Positions 6,416 through 12,723 of a stretch of DNA of 15,248 bases are shown here, in pieces. The position numbers were made by a program, and so were the translations under genes. Each line of letters opens with the position of its first letter. The stretch's first letter is position 1. Below the pieces are notes generated by a model that did no database searches, had not been told where the DNA came from, and saw only the letters and a program-made list of their open reading frames with translations. The stretch is from JBBDYD01 sp040901865 (GTDB lineage: Bacteria > Bacteroidota > Ignavibacteria > UBA10030). The stretch spans positions 1 to 15,248 of the forward strand of contig JBBDYD010000163.1 in NCBI GenBank assembly GCA_040901865.1, given 5' to 3'.

Positions 6416-7537
6416 TCAAAAAGCGGGGTTATGAGCTTCAACGAGACGGCTGATGAGAGATTGGAGTTTGATGCGGAATGAAGCCCGGTCAAATCCTTCG
6501 GCATGGCGACGGATGGCGTGCGGGTCGAACTGCATTTGATCAAGACGTTGAATCGCATCGACGAGACTTACAACGGTTTGCTCGCCGAAAAAAACTCCCG
6601 TGGTTCCATCGACTATGGTCTCCAACGCGCCGCCCCGGCCGAAGGCAACCACCGGCTTGCCACTGGCCATTGCTTCGAGCGGAACGATGCCAAAATCCTC
6701 GACACCAGGAAAAAGCACTGCTCTGCATTGACCATAGAATCGGGCAAGCTCGGAATCGCTCTGCCAACCAAGGAAGCTGACGTCCGGGCCCGCCATGGAT
6801 CTGAGTTTGCCCTCGTCCGGCCCGGTCCCAACAATCTTCAAGGGTCGTTTGAGTGCCTGGCAGGCCTGAATGGCGAGGTCGATCCGCTTATAGGGGACCA
6901 GCGCGCTTACAACAAGAAACGATCCATCGTTCTCCGCTGAAATTTCAAACGCTGGTGTATCCACGGGAGCATGCAGGACTTCAGACGAGCGGCCATAGCA
7001 TGATTGAATTCTCGCCGCGACATTGCGGGAGTTGGCGATGAACGTGTGGACGCGGTCGCTCGTCCGGACATCCCACGCGCGAAGGCGGGGAGCCACAAAT
7101 CTCATCGCAGTCCTTGTGAGAAATCCTGCCTTTCCTTTTCCGAAATATTCGTCGTACTGATCCCACACATACCGCATGGGCGTGTGGCAGTAACAGATGT
7201 GTATAGCACCTTTGGCCGGAATGGCGCCCTTGGCAACGGCGTGACTTGAAGAGATGATGAGTTTGTAACCGGAAAAATTAAAAGACTCTATGGCTCGCGG
7301 AAAGAGCGGAAGGTAGGATCTGTATTTTGTGCTTTTCAACGGAGCATGCTGGAGAAACGAGGTCCGAATCGTATGCCGTTCAATAATCGGGGAAACGGAT
7401 CCTTTGTTGTGAATAAGCGTGAAGATCGGGGCACCTGGAAAGAGCTCACAAAGAACCTCAAGGACCTTTTCACCCCCGCGCATGCCGGTCAGCCAGTCGT
7501 GGACAAGAGCGATCTGGTGGCTTGGGGGAAAGGTCAT
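6416..7537 (-). CDS. Glycosyltransferase family 4 (GT-B fold)
   Basis: 373 residues. Transfers a sugar from a nucleotide donor to a lipid-linked or polysaccharide acceptor in envelope glycan synthesis; the exact sugar cannot be read from sequence. The N-terminal half begins IALVHDWLTGMRGGEKVLE, typical of GT4 enzymes of O-antigen and exopolysaccharide clusters. The C-terminal half has PYKRIDLAI (about 215-223), IVGTGPDEGKL (about 235-245) and the E-x7-E pair E280/E288 in VEDFGIVPLEAM, the donor-site signature. The ATG at 7537 is the only usable start near the conserved N-terminus, yet the preceding bases are a heptamer repeat array with no Shine-Dalgarno. No other glycan genes are adjacent. 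Confidence 0.92.
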   Translation of the reverse strand: MTFPPSHQIALVHDWLTGMRGGEKVLEVLCELFPGAPIFTLIHNKGSVSPIIERHTIRTSFLQHAPLKSTKYRSYLPLFPRAIESFNFSGYKLIISSSHAVAKGAIPAKGAIHICYCHTPMRYVWDQYDEYFGKGKAGFLTRTAMRFVAPRLRAWDVRTSDRVHTFIANSRNVAARIQSCYGRSSEVLHAPVDTPAFEISAENDGSFLVVSALVPYKRIDLAIQACQALKRPLKIVGTGPDEGKLRSMAGPDVSFLGWQSDSELARFYGQCRAVLFPGVEDFGIVPLEAMASGKPVVAFGRGGALETIVDGTTGVFFGEQTVVSLVDAIQRLDQMQFDPHAIRRHAEGFDRASFRIKLQSLISRLVEAHNPAF

Positions 7538-7539
7538 GG

Positions 7540-7574
7540 GGATTGCGGATTTCGGATTGTTGATTTCGGACTGC
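7540..7574 (+). repeat. Five-heptamer array, copy A
   Basis: Units GGATTGC, GGATTTC, GGATTGT, TGATTTC, GGACTGC, giving 35 bp in exact 7-bp register. It ends 2 nt from the glycosyltransferase start codon, so it forms that gene's immediate 5' leader when read on the minus strand. Related copies are at 7806-7840 (inverted) and 12083-12117 (inside rlmD). Confidence 0.85.
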
Positions 7575-7587
7575 GTTCAGCTCGCAT

Positions 7588-7619
7588 GGAATAACGGAAT
7601 GGTGGAATATTGGAATGGA
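7588..7619 (+). repeat. Octamer array GGAATNNN
   Basis: Four consecutive 8-bp units: GGAATAAC, GGAATGGT, GGAATATT, GGAATGGA. A different sequence type from the neighbouring heptamer arrays but similar in style. No gene or site function seen. Confidence 0.7.
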
Positions 7620-7658
7620 AAAAAGTAAGGAGAAGCGATTGCAGATGCAATGCTGGTT

Positions 7659-7726
7659 GATTGCGGATTGCGGAATGCACGCTTTTTGTGTCCCGCCGCT
7701 TTGTGGCGGGATGGATTTCGGACTGC
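7659..7726 (+). repeat. Split heptamer array around a GC-rich hairpin, copy B
   Basis: TGATTGC, GGATTGC and GGAATGC (7659-7679) are followed by a 7-bp perfect inverted repeat TCCCGCC/GGCGGGA (7691-7697 and 7705-7711, 7-nt loop). Then come GGATTTC and GGACTGC (7713-7726), the same last units that close copies A and D. It reads like one heptamer array with a hairpin inserted in it. No T-tract follows on either strand, so it is not a standard terminator. Confidence 0.65.
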
Positions 7727-7805
7727 GTTATGCTTGGATATGGGACACGGAAAAAGCGGATCAGGCGGAAAAAGAACGGATTGAGATGAGCCTTGTTTGG
7801 GTTTC

Positions 7806-7840
7806 ACAGTCCGCAATCCGCATTCCCAAATCCGAAATCA
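7806..7840 (-). repeat. Five-heptamer array, copy C (inverted)
   Basis: Read on the minus strand: TGATTTC, GGATTTG, GGAATGC, GGATTGC, GGACTGT. Again exactly five heptamers, in the opposite orientation to copy A and ending with the GGACTGY unit. Copies A and C thus bracket the spacer as inverted repeats with about 230 nt between them. Confidence 0.8.
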
Positions 7841-7860
7841 TTCCTCACTCTTCACGAAGA

Positions 7861-7889
7861 TTGCATCCCAATCACCTACTGCATATATT
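7861..7889 (+). promoter_or_regulatory. Possible promoter of hydrolase-M28 pair
   Basis: TTGCAT (7861-7866), 17 nt, then TATATT (7884-7889). The -10 is close to consensus but the -35 matches only its TTG. Start point expected near 7896, giving a leader of about 20 nt to the ATG at 7916. Spacing and position fit; strength is uncertain. Confidence 0.35.
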
Positions 7890-7905
7890 CCATCCATCCA
7901 TCCAT
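7890..7905 (+). repeat. CCAT tetranucleotide run (4 units)
   Basis: Four CCAT units directly downstream of the possible -10 and 10 nt before the hydrolase ATG. Too short to claim phase variation, but slippage here would alter the start-site region. Confidence 0.6.
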
Positions 7906-7915
7906 CAACCATCCC

Positions 7916-8830
7916 ATGTCTCTTCTTCTCGCCCTCATTATTCTGGCCGCGTTGTTTCTGATTTCTGCAGCACTTGTGGTGCTTGTCGTGGGCCCGCTTA
8001 TTCTTCTCCAGCCGGAACGACGCACCAAGGAATGGTACCGCGGCAAAACGGATCTGCTTGAACCGCGCGACGCCGGGTTGCCCCAGGAAGACGTCAGCAT
8101 TACCGGACACGATGGCGTTCTTCTCAAAGGCTGGCTTGTCGCCCAGAAACGGGGGAAAAAGACCAAGGGGACCATTCTGTATTTGCACGGCGTGGGTGAC
8201 TGCAAAACTGCCGGGGTTGCTCATGCCCGCCTCTTTTATAAACACGGATACAACGTACTTCTTTATGATTCACGAGCTCATGGCGAGAGTGGAGGGACAT
8301 TCTGTACCTACGGCTATTACGAGAAGCACGATGTTTCATCCGCCATTGCATTTCTCCAGTCGAAGAAAGGCCTGAAGGTCGGGCATATTGGTGTTTTCGG
8401 AACCTCGATGGGTGCAGCCATTGCAATTCAGGCCGCCGCGACCGAGAACAGGATTAAGACCGTTGTTGCAGAGGCATGTTTTACGGATTTGCGTACCATT
8501 TCCGTGGATTACCAAAGAAGGATAGTGAAGCTCCCCTGGCATTTCCTCCGCAATGTCGCGATGGGGCGCTCGCAGAAGATTGCAGGGTTCAGAGCACTTG
8601 ACGTCTCACCGGTTCTCGCTGTCCGAACGCTCGCGATCCCCCTCCTGTTTGTCCACGGAACGGCAGACCGGCTTATCAACTATGAGTATTCCAAAACCCT
8701 CTATCATTACGCTAACGAACCAAAAGAGATCCTTCTCGTCCCGGGTGGTAACCACACGGATGTTTGGGAAATTGCCGGAGACAAGTATGAGAACACAATT
8801 CTTTCATTTTTTGCAAAGAACCTTCGTTAG
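7916..8830 (+). CDS. Membrane-anchored alpha/beta hydrolase
   Basis: 304 residues from the ATG at 7916. A hydrophobic N-terminal segment (about 3-31) is followed directly by a charged stretch, so it is an uncleaved anchor or signal segment. The hydrolase core (about 60-302) shows the oxyanion region YLHGVGD, the nucleophile elbow GTSMG with S164, D251 in HGTADRLI and H280 in GGNHTDVW, a complete Ser-Asp-His triad. The family covers esterases, lipases and peptidases of the BEM46/YqkD-like type; the substrate cannot be read. The frame is open further upstream to 7793, but that extension only translates repeat DNA. The last 44 nt overlap the M28 peptidase gene, suggesting joint expression. Confidence 0.88.
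   Translation: MSLLLALIILAALFLISAALVVLVVGPLILLQPERRTKEWYRGKTDLLEPRDAGLPQEDVSITGHDGVLLKGWLVAQKRGKKTKGTILYLHGVGDCKTAGVAHARLFYKHGYNVLLYDSRAHGESGGTFCTYGYYEKHDVSSAIAFLQSKKGLKVGHIGVFGTSMGAAIAIQAAATENRIKTVVAEACFTDLRTISVDYQRRIVKLPWHFLRNVAMGRSQKIAGFRALDVSPVLAVRTLAIPLLFVHGTADRLINYEYSKTLYHYANEPKEILLVPGGNHTDVWEIAGDKYENTILSFFAKNLR
8777..8780 (+). promoter_or_regulatory. Ribosome binding site of the M28 gene
   Basis: GGAG six nt before the ATG at 8787, inside the end of the hydrolase gene. Together with the signal peptide it decides the M28 start over ATGs further upstream in the same frame. Confidence 0.6.
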
Positions 8831-11105
8831 CGTCGCAGTCTCTGCGGTCTTCACCATGGCTTCGGGGTCCGTATCTGCCCAAACTCCGTTTTCGCAGGAC
8901 AGCGCCTACGCGTATCTCAAGGTTCTGGCCGGCACTATCGGGGCTAGACCCATGGGGTCGCCGGCTGAACGGGCCGCGATGAATTACGCGGTGGCACAGT
9001 TCCGCTCCTTCGGCCTTGACGAGGCCTTTGTTCTGTCGATGCGGGAAGCCATTTCAAGCACCCTCGGGAGCGGAGTGAATACGAACAGCGGAATCGCTGT
9101 CGGGGTGCTCAAGGGAGCAACGGACCGCGTGATCGTGATTGGCGGACATATCGATTCGGCCGATCCCGACATCCCCGGCGCCAACGATGACGGCTCGGGG
9201 TCAGCTGCAGTCATTGAACTTGCGCGGGTTCTCAAACAGCGGAATAACCAATCCACAATCGTGTTCGCCCTGTTCGGCGGTGAAGAACAGGGACTGCGAG
9301 GGTCGCGCTATTTCGTAAAACACTTCGACCGCATGGAGCAAGTCGCGCTCATGCTTCAGATCGACATGACCAATGGTTCCGACTGGCTCCTTCCGCTTGT
9401 GAACGCCGGCTCCGGCGACACTCCGGAATGGCTGGTACGCGCTTCATTTGAGGAACTCGCCAACCTAGGACACACAGGCCTCTCCTTCCCCACTCATTTT
9501 TACACCATGCTCGAGATTCTTCCGGGAGGCGGGATCGGATCGGATCACGAGCCGTTCCTCGAAAAAGGAATCCCTGCAATCGATTTCACGTCGGACGTAA
9601 CAGACGCAATTCACACCCCGCAAGATAACCTTGAGAATTTCATACCCTCGGGGCTGAAGCGATCGGGTGATCTGGTCTACAAGCTTGTTGAGCGATTTGA
9701 CGGCGGCGTTCCGGAAGAGAAAACCGGGAGTTACTACCTCTATCAGATCGGATCGTTTCTCTTCTTTATTCCGCTTCCAGCCTTAACAGTGTTCCTTGTA
9801 GTCGCATTCGCTCTTTCTGTCTTTGCGCTCTTGAAACTCAGGGAACGGAGAATTCCTGAAGAACCTCGACGCAAAATCCCGGGATTAAAGCTGTTTCTTC
9901 TCATGCTGATCATCCAGGCTTGCGTCTGGCTGTCAGAAAATGTCGTCGGATTGATTGCTGGAAGGCGTTTTCCATGGGTGAGCGAGCCCGATGGTTACTT
10001 CGTACTCGGTTTTCTGGCTGCGGTTGCAGGAACATGGATCAGTCTTCGAATCACACCTCACCTTGATATGACCCATTCGGCATACCGCTACGCCCTGCGC
10101 GCGGTTATATTTCTATCAATCTTCATGGGGGGACTGGGGCTGATATCCATAAAGCTCGCCCTGTATCCCGCCACGGCGCTTTTTCTCCTCGGCGCTGCAT
10201 TCTTTTTTCGTCACCAATACGCGCGTCTGCTCTTGTGGCTCATTTCGGCTCACTTCATGTTCCGGCTTGTCTTTTCAGAGGGATTTTACCTCTTCGCACG
10301 AACCATCGCGCAAGCACCGGCAGAAGGAATGGCCGGCTTCTATCTTCATATTTTCTATATTCTCTTCTTTTCGCTCTGGTCATTTCCGTTCCTCCTCGGC
10401 TTTGCGGCCATTCGTTCCGATGAACCGTCCGGCCTGCCCTGGCTGGGAGCATTTGGCCGACCGATTGGCGGAATCGCATCCGGAGGGGCGTTCCTCCTTT
10501 GTGCAATCTATCTCTCAACGGTTCCGGCGTATTCAGATCTTTGGCAACAGCAGATCTCAATCCGCCAATCGATCAACCTCGACACCAACAACGGCATGGC
10601 GGAAGTTACGAGTCCGGACTTCCTCGGCGGCGCGGTTGTGAATGTTGCGGGCAAGGACTCTCTGATCGAGGGACGTGAAACACGCTTGAAGCTGGCTTCG
10701 TTTCCAGCCCGCAACTATGAATGGATCACGGCGGAACGAACGATCGAGACAACAAGGGATTCCAACACAACATTTAATGTTCGATTGAGTGTACGCACGA
10801 AGTACAAACCGTATTCCCTCACCGTGACCTATGCTGGAGGATCGAAGGCGCTTGAGAATATTACAACGCCGCTTGTTTGGTCACCCGGTACAAACTCTGT
10901 CTCGTTTCGTTGGTACTCCTTTCCGGACACAAGTATCTATCTGCCGGTTTCGTTCGCAGTGATTGGCAGCGATTCGGTCAGGGAATACATCGAGGCGACG
11001 TTTCTGGAGCAGGCAGTTCCGGTGACGGTCAGGAAGGAATTGTCAACGGTCTCTTCAAGGACCATTGTCACCAGAAATGTGACACTGGGTCCGGGCCTGA
11101 AGTAG
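8787..11105 (+). CDS. Secreted M28 metallopeptidase fused to a multi-pass membrane domain
   Basis: 772 residues from the ATG at 8787. Residues 1-31 look like a cleavable signal peptide ending in SGSVSA. The M28 zinc aminopeptidase domain (about 38-305) has all metal and catalytic positions: H121 in GGHIDS, bridging D134 in GANDDGSG, general base E166 and ligand E167 in FGGEEQG, D193 in QIDMTN, H254 in GSDHEPF. About eight membrane helices follow (roughly 322-350, 366-392, 404-420, 435-456, 457-475, 478-497, 515-541, 560-580). A C-terminal soluble beta-rich domain of about 190 residues ends the protein. The order peptidase then membrane bundle resembles eukaryotic ERMP1-type M28 proteins. The peptidase likely works in the periplasm. 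It overlaps the hydrolase gene by 44 nt and converges on rlmD 33 nt later. Confidence 0.92.
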   Translation: MRTQFFHFLQRTFVSVAVSAVFTMASGSVSAQTPFSQDSAYAYLKVLAGTIGARPMGSPAERAAMNYAVAQFRSFGLDEAFVLSMREAISSTLGSGVNTNSGIAVGVLKGATDRVIVIGGHIDSADPDIPGANDDGSGSAAVIELARVLKQRNNQSTIVFALFGGEEQGLRGSRYFVKHFDRMEQVALMLQIDMTNGSDWLLPLVNAGSGDTPEWLVRASFEELANLGHTGLSFPTHFYTMLEILPGGGIGSDHEPFLEKGIPAIDFTSDVTDAIHTPQDNLENFIPSGLKRSGDLVYKLVERFDGGVPEEKTGSYYLYQIGSFLFFIPLPALTVFLVVAFALSVFALLKLRERRIPEEPRRKIPGLKLFLLMLIIQACVWLSENVVGLIAGRRFPWVSEPDGYFVLGFLAAVAGTWISLRITPHLDMTHSAYRYALRAVIFLSIFMGGLGLISIKLALYPATALFLLGAAFFFRHQYARLLLWLISAHFMFRLVFSEGFYLFARTIAQAPAEGMAGFYLHIFYILFFSLWSFPFLLGFAAIRSDEPSGLPWLGAFGRPIGGIASGGAFLLCAIYLSTVPAYSDLWQQQISIRQSINLDTNNGMAEVTSPDFLGGAVVNVAGKDSLIEGRETRLKLASFPARNYEWITAERTIETTRDSNTTFNVRLSVRTKYKPYSLTVTYAGGSKALENITTPLVWSPGTNSVSFRWYSFPDTSIYLPVSFAVIGSDSVREYIEATFLEQAVPVTVRKELSTVSSRTIVTRNVTLGPGLK

Positions 11106-11138
11106 ATGTAAGGTTTTTGCCACCGTGTCCTCCCCTGC

Positions 11139-12569
11139 TCAGCCGCGCTCAAGAAGAGCAACATTCTCAATATGGTACGTGTGGGGAAACATATCCACAG
11201 GCTGGAGCTTCGTGATCCTGTAGTTCTTTTCGCAGAGAGCCTTGACATCGCGGGCTTGTGTGGCGGGATTACAGCTGACGTAAACAATTTTTGGCGTGCC
11301 AAGTGTCGCGATCTCTTCCAGTACGCGGGGGTGCATTCCGCTTCTCGGCGGATCGATGATCAAAACATCTGGCTTTGGATATGATTGCATCCATGCAGTG
11401 TCTTTTGTCAAACGGTCCTTCAGGTCACCGAGCAAAAAACTGCAATTTGTCACACCATTCTGTTTCGCATTCCGTTCAGCATCCTTGACAGCGCTTTCCA
11501 CCGATTCAATCCCAATAACGTTTCCTGCATCGCCGGCCACGAATAACGCAATCGAGCCTGTTCCGCTATACAGATCGTAGACCGTATCGGTCTTGCGAAG
11601 TCCGGCAAAATCCTTCGCAACCGTATAAAGCTTTTCGGCTTGTGCCGTATTCGTCTGGAAGAATGACCCTGCCGAGATCGTGAACGTGTGATTCCCAAGC
11701 CGTTCGTGAATCACTCCCTCCCCGTGATAGATATGCTCACGATCCCCGAAGGCGATCTGAGCCTTGCGGTTGTTGATCGTATTGACAACAGTAGTAATTT
11801 CCGGAACGGCGCTGAGCAGACCCGTGGTCCATTGCTTCATCACATCGGGCCGGCTTTCGAAGGTGACCAGGTTGACCATCAACTCCTTCGTCCGTTTGCT
11901 TTGCCGAATAACGAGAAACCTGAAATAGCCGCTATCGGATTCCGTAGAATAGACCGCAAGTCCCGAGCGGCGCGCAAATTCGCGGGTGAAGGTCAGGATG
12001 GAATTGGAGACTTCTGACTGGAGATGGCATTCGCGGATGTCAAGGACCTTGTCGTACCTTTGAGGTACGTGCAAGCCGAGGTAAATTTCGGATTGCGGAT
12101 TGGGGATTTCGGACTGCGTGGCTAATGGAGGCTCCTCGAGCCATTGTTGGTTCGCGAACGAAAACTCCATCTTGTTCCTGTAGAAAAAGATATCGTCAGC
12201 ACCGATGATGGGAAGGATTTCCGGGGATGCGAATCCGCCAATGCGCTCGAAAGCTTCGCGCACTTGCTGCTGTTTGAATTGGAGCTGAGCGGAATAGCTG
12301 ACGTGCTGCCATTTGCAGCCGCCGCAGGTGCCGACATGTGGGCAACGGGGGGTGGTGCGTAACGGGGAGGGCTTCTCGAGCTTCAGGATGATCGCTTCAG
12401 CGTACTGCTTCTTCGACTTGACGACGCGGACTTGAACGATATCTCCGGGGACGGCCCCGTCCACGAAGAGGACGAATCCCTCTATGCGGGCAACCGACTT
12501 CCCCTCGAACGCGGCCGTGGAGATCTCGACGGTAACTTCGTCCCCCCTTTTTATGTGCGGGATGCTCAC
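11139..12569 (-). CDS. rlmD: 23S rRNA (uracil-C5)-methyltransferase, RlmD family
   Basis: 476 residues. SAM-dependent C5 methylation of a 23S rRNA uridine (U1939 or U747 type; the exact site cannot be fixed by sequence alone). An N-terminal TRAM-like RNA-binding domain (about 5-65) comes first. The iron-sulfur cysteines C76, C82, C85 (CPHVGTCGGC) and C181 (IRECHLQ) follow. The Rossmann domain has the SAM motif DLYSGTGSIAL (332-342), DPPRSG (406-411), the catalytic C433 in VYVSCNPATQARD and E468 in HIENVALLER. Residues about 151-162 (TQSEIPNPQSEI) are encoded by a 35-bp heptamer repeat also found in noncoding DNA of this window. The GTG start at 12569 follows an in-frame stop and lies inside a decamer array with no clear ribosome binding site. 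Confidence 0.93.
   Translation of the reverse strand: MSIPHIKRGDEVTVEISTAAFEGKSVARIEGFVLFVDGAVPGDIVQVRVVKSKKQYAEAIILKLEKPSPLRTTPRCPHVGTCGGCKWQHVSYSAQLQFKQQQVREAFERIGGFASPEILPIIGADDIFFYRNKMEFSFANQQWLEEPPLATQSEIPNPQSEIYLGLHVPQRYDKVLDIRECHLQSEVSNSILTFTREFARRSGLAVYSTESDSGYFRFLVIRQSKRTKELMVNLVTFESRPDVMKQWTTGLLSAVPEITTVVNTINNRKAQIAFGDREHIYHGEGVIHERLGNHTFTISAGSFFQTNTAQAEKLYTVAKDFAGLRKTDTVYDLYSGTGSIALFVAGDAGNVIGIESVESAVKDAERNAKQNGVTNCSFLLGDLKDRLTKDTAWMQSYPKPDVLIIDPPRSGMHPRVLEEIATLGTPKIVYVSCNPATQARDVKALCEKNYRITKLQPVDMFPHTYHIENVALLERG
12083..12117 (+). repeat. Five-heptamer array, copy D, inside rlmD
   Basis: Units on the plus strand: AAATTTC, GGATTGC, GGATTGG, GGATTTC, GGACTGC, the same 35-bp five-unit layout and same last unit as copies A and C. 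It lies within the rlmD coding region (minus strand) at residues about 151-162, between the iron-sulfur segment and C181. With one flanking base it is 36 nt, so the reading frame is kept. Confidence 0.85.
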
Positions 12570-12600
12570 AGATACTCACGGATACTCGCTGATACTCGCT
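12561..12600 (+). repeat. Decamer array over the rlmD start
   Basis: Four 10-bp units: GATGCTCACA, GATACTCACG, GATACTCGCT, GATACTCGCT. The first unit contains the GTG start of rlmD, read on the minus strand; the others form its 5' leader. No ribosome binding site stands out in it. Confidence 0.8.
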
Positions 12601-12612
12601 CGAGCGTATTTA

Positions 12613-12708
12613 TTAACCACAGAGGACACAAAGAAGGCACAGAGGTCACAGAGACAATTTCTAAATTCTCTGTGTGCTCTGTGACTCCTCTGTGCCCTCT
12701 GTGGTTAA
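12613..12708. repeat. Large inverted repeat (42-bp arms) built of CACAGAG units
   Basis: Arms at 12613-12654 and 12667-12708 with a 12-nt loop. By hand alignment 36 of 42 positions pair, with the first 13 (from TTAACCACAGAGG) perfect. Each arm itself contains several CACAGAG-like repeats. It starts 15 nt after the stop codon of the DUF5916 gene, read on the minus strand, and ends about 45 nt before rlmD. RNA from either strand should fold into one long hairpin. No uridine tract follows, so standard intrinsic termination is not supported, but transcript end protection or attenuation between the two genes is possible. Confidence 0.85.
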
Positions 12709-12723
12709 AATCTTCAACCGGGT

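Larger units (their letters stand above)
7538..7915. other. Repeat-filled divergent intergenic region
   Basis: 378 nt between the divergent glycosyltransferase and alpha/beta hydrolase genes, with no convincing gene. Open frames here read only repeat-derived peptides. It holds a heptamer array (7540-7574), an octamer array (7588-7619), a second partial heptamer array (7659-7679) and its probable end (7713-7726) around a small GC-rich hairpin (7691-7711), an inverted five-heptamer array (7806-7840), a possible promoter (7861-7889), and a CCAT tetranucleotide run (7890-7905) just before the hydrolase start. Confidence 0.75.

Noticed and set aside
7691..7711. TCCCGCC/GGCGGGA hairpin as a terminator or operator
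   Set aside because: No T-tract on the plus strand, nothing to terminate here between divergent genes, and it is embedded in heptamer repeats.
7793..7915. N-terminal extension of the alpha/beta hydrolase by 41 residues
   Set aside because: The extra residues translate the inverted heptamer array and the CCAT run, and the hydrophobic anchor starts right at the ATG at 7916.
8553..8786. Longer start for the M28 peptidase, 78 residues upstream
   Set aside because: The extension lies wholly inside the hydrolase gene in another frame and is basic low-quality sequence; the ATG at 8787 has a GGAG site and begins a good signal peptide.
11106..11138. Bidirectional terminator between the convergent M28 and rlmD genes
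   Set aside because: Only 33 nt with one short T run and no stem could be found.
12561..12600. CRISPR array
   Set aside because: Ten-bp units are directly adjacent with no spacers, and no cas genes are present; the same holds for the other arrays.
12613..12708. Large hairpin as an intrinsic terminator
   Set aside because: No run of T follows the stem on either strand, and the arms are built of repeats; kept as a repeat only.
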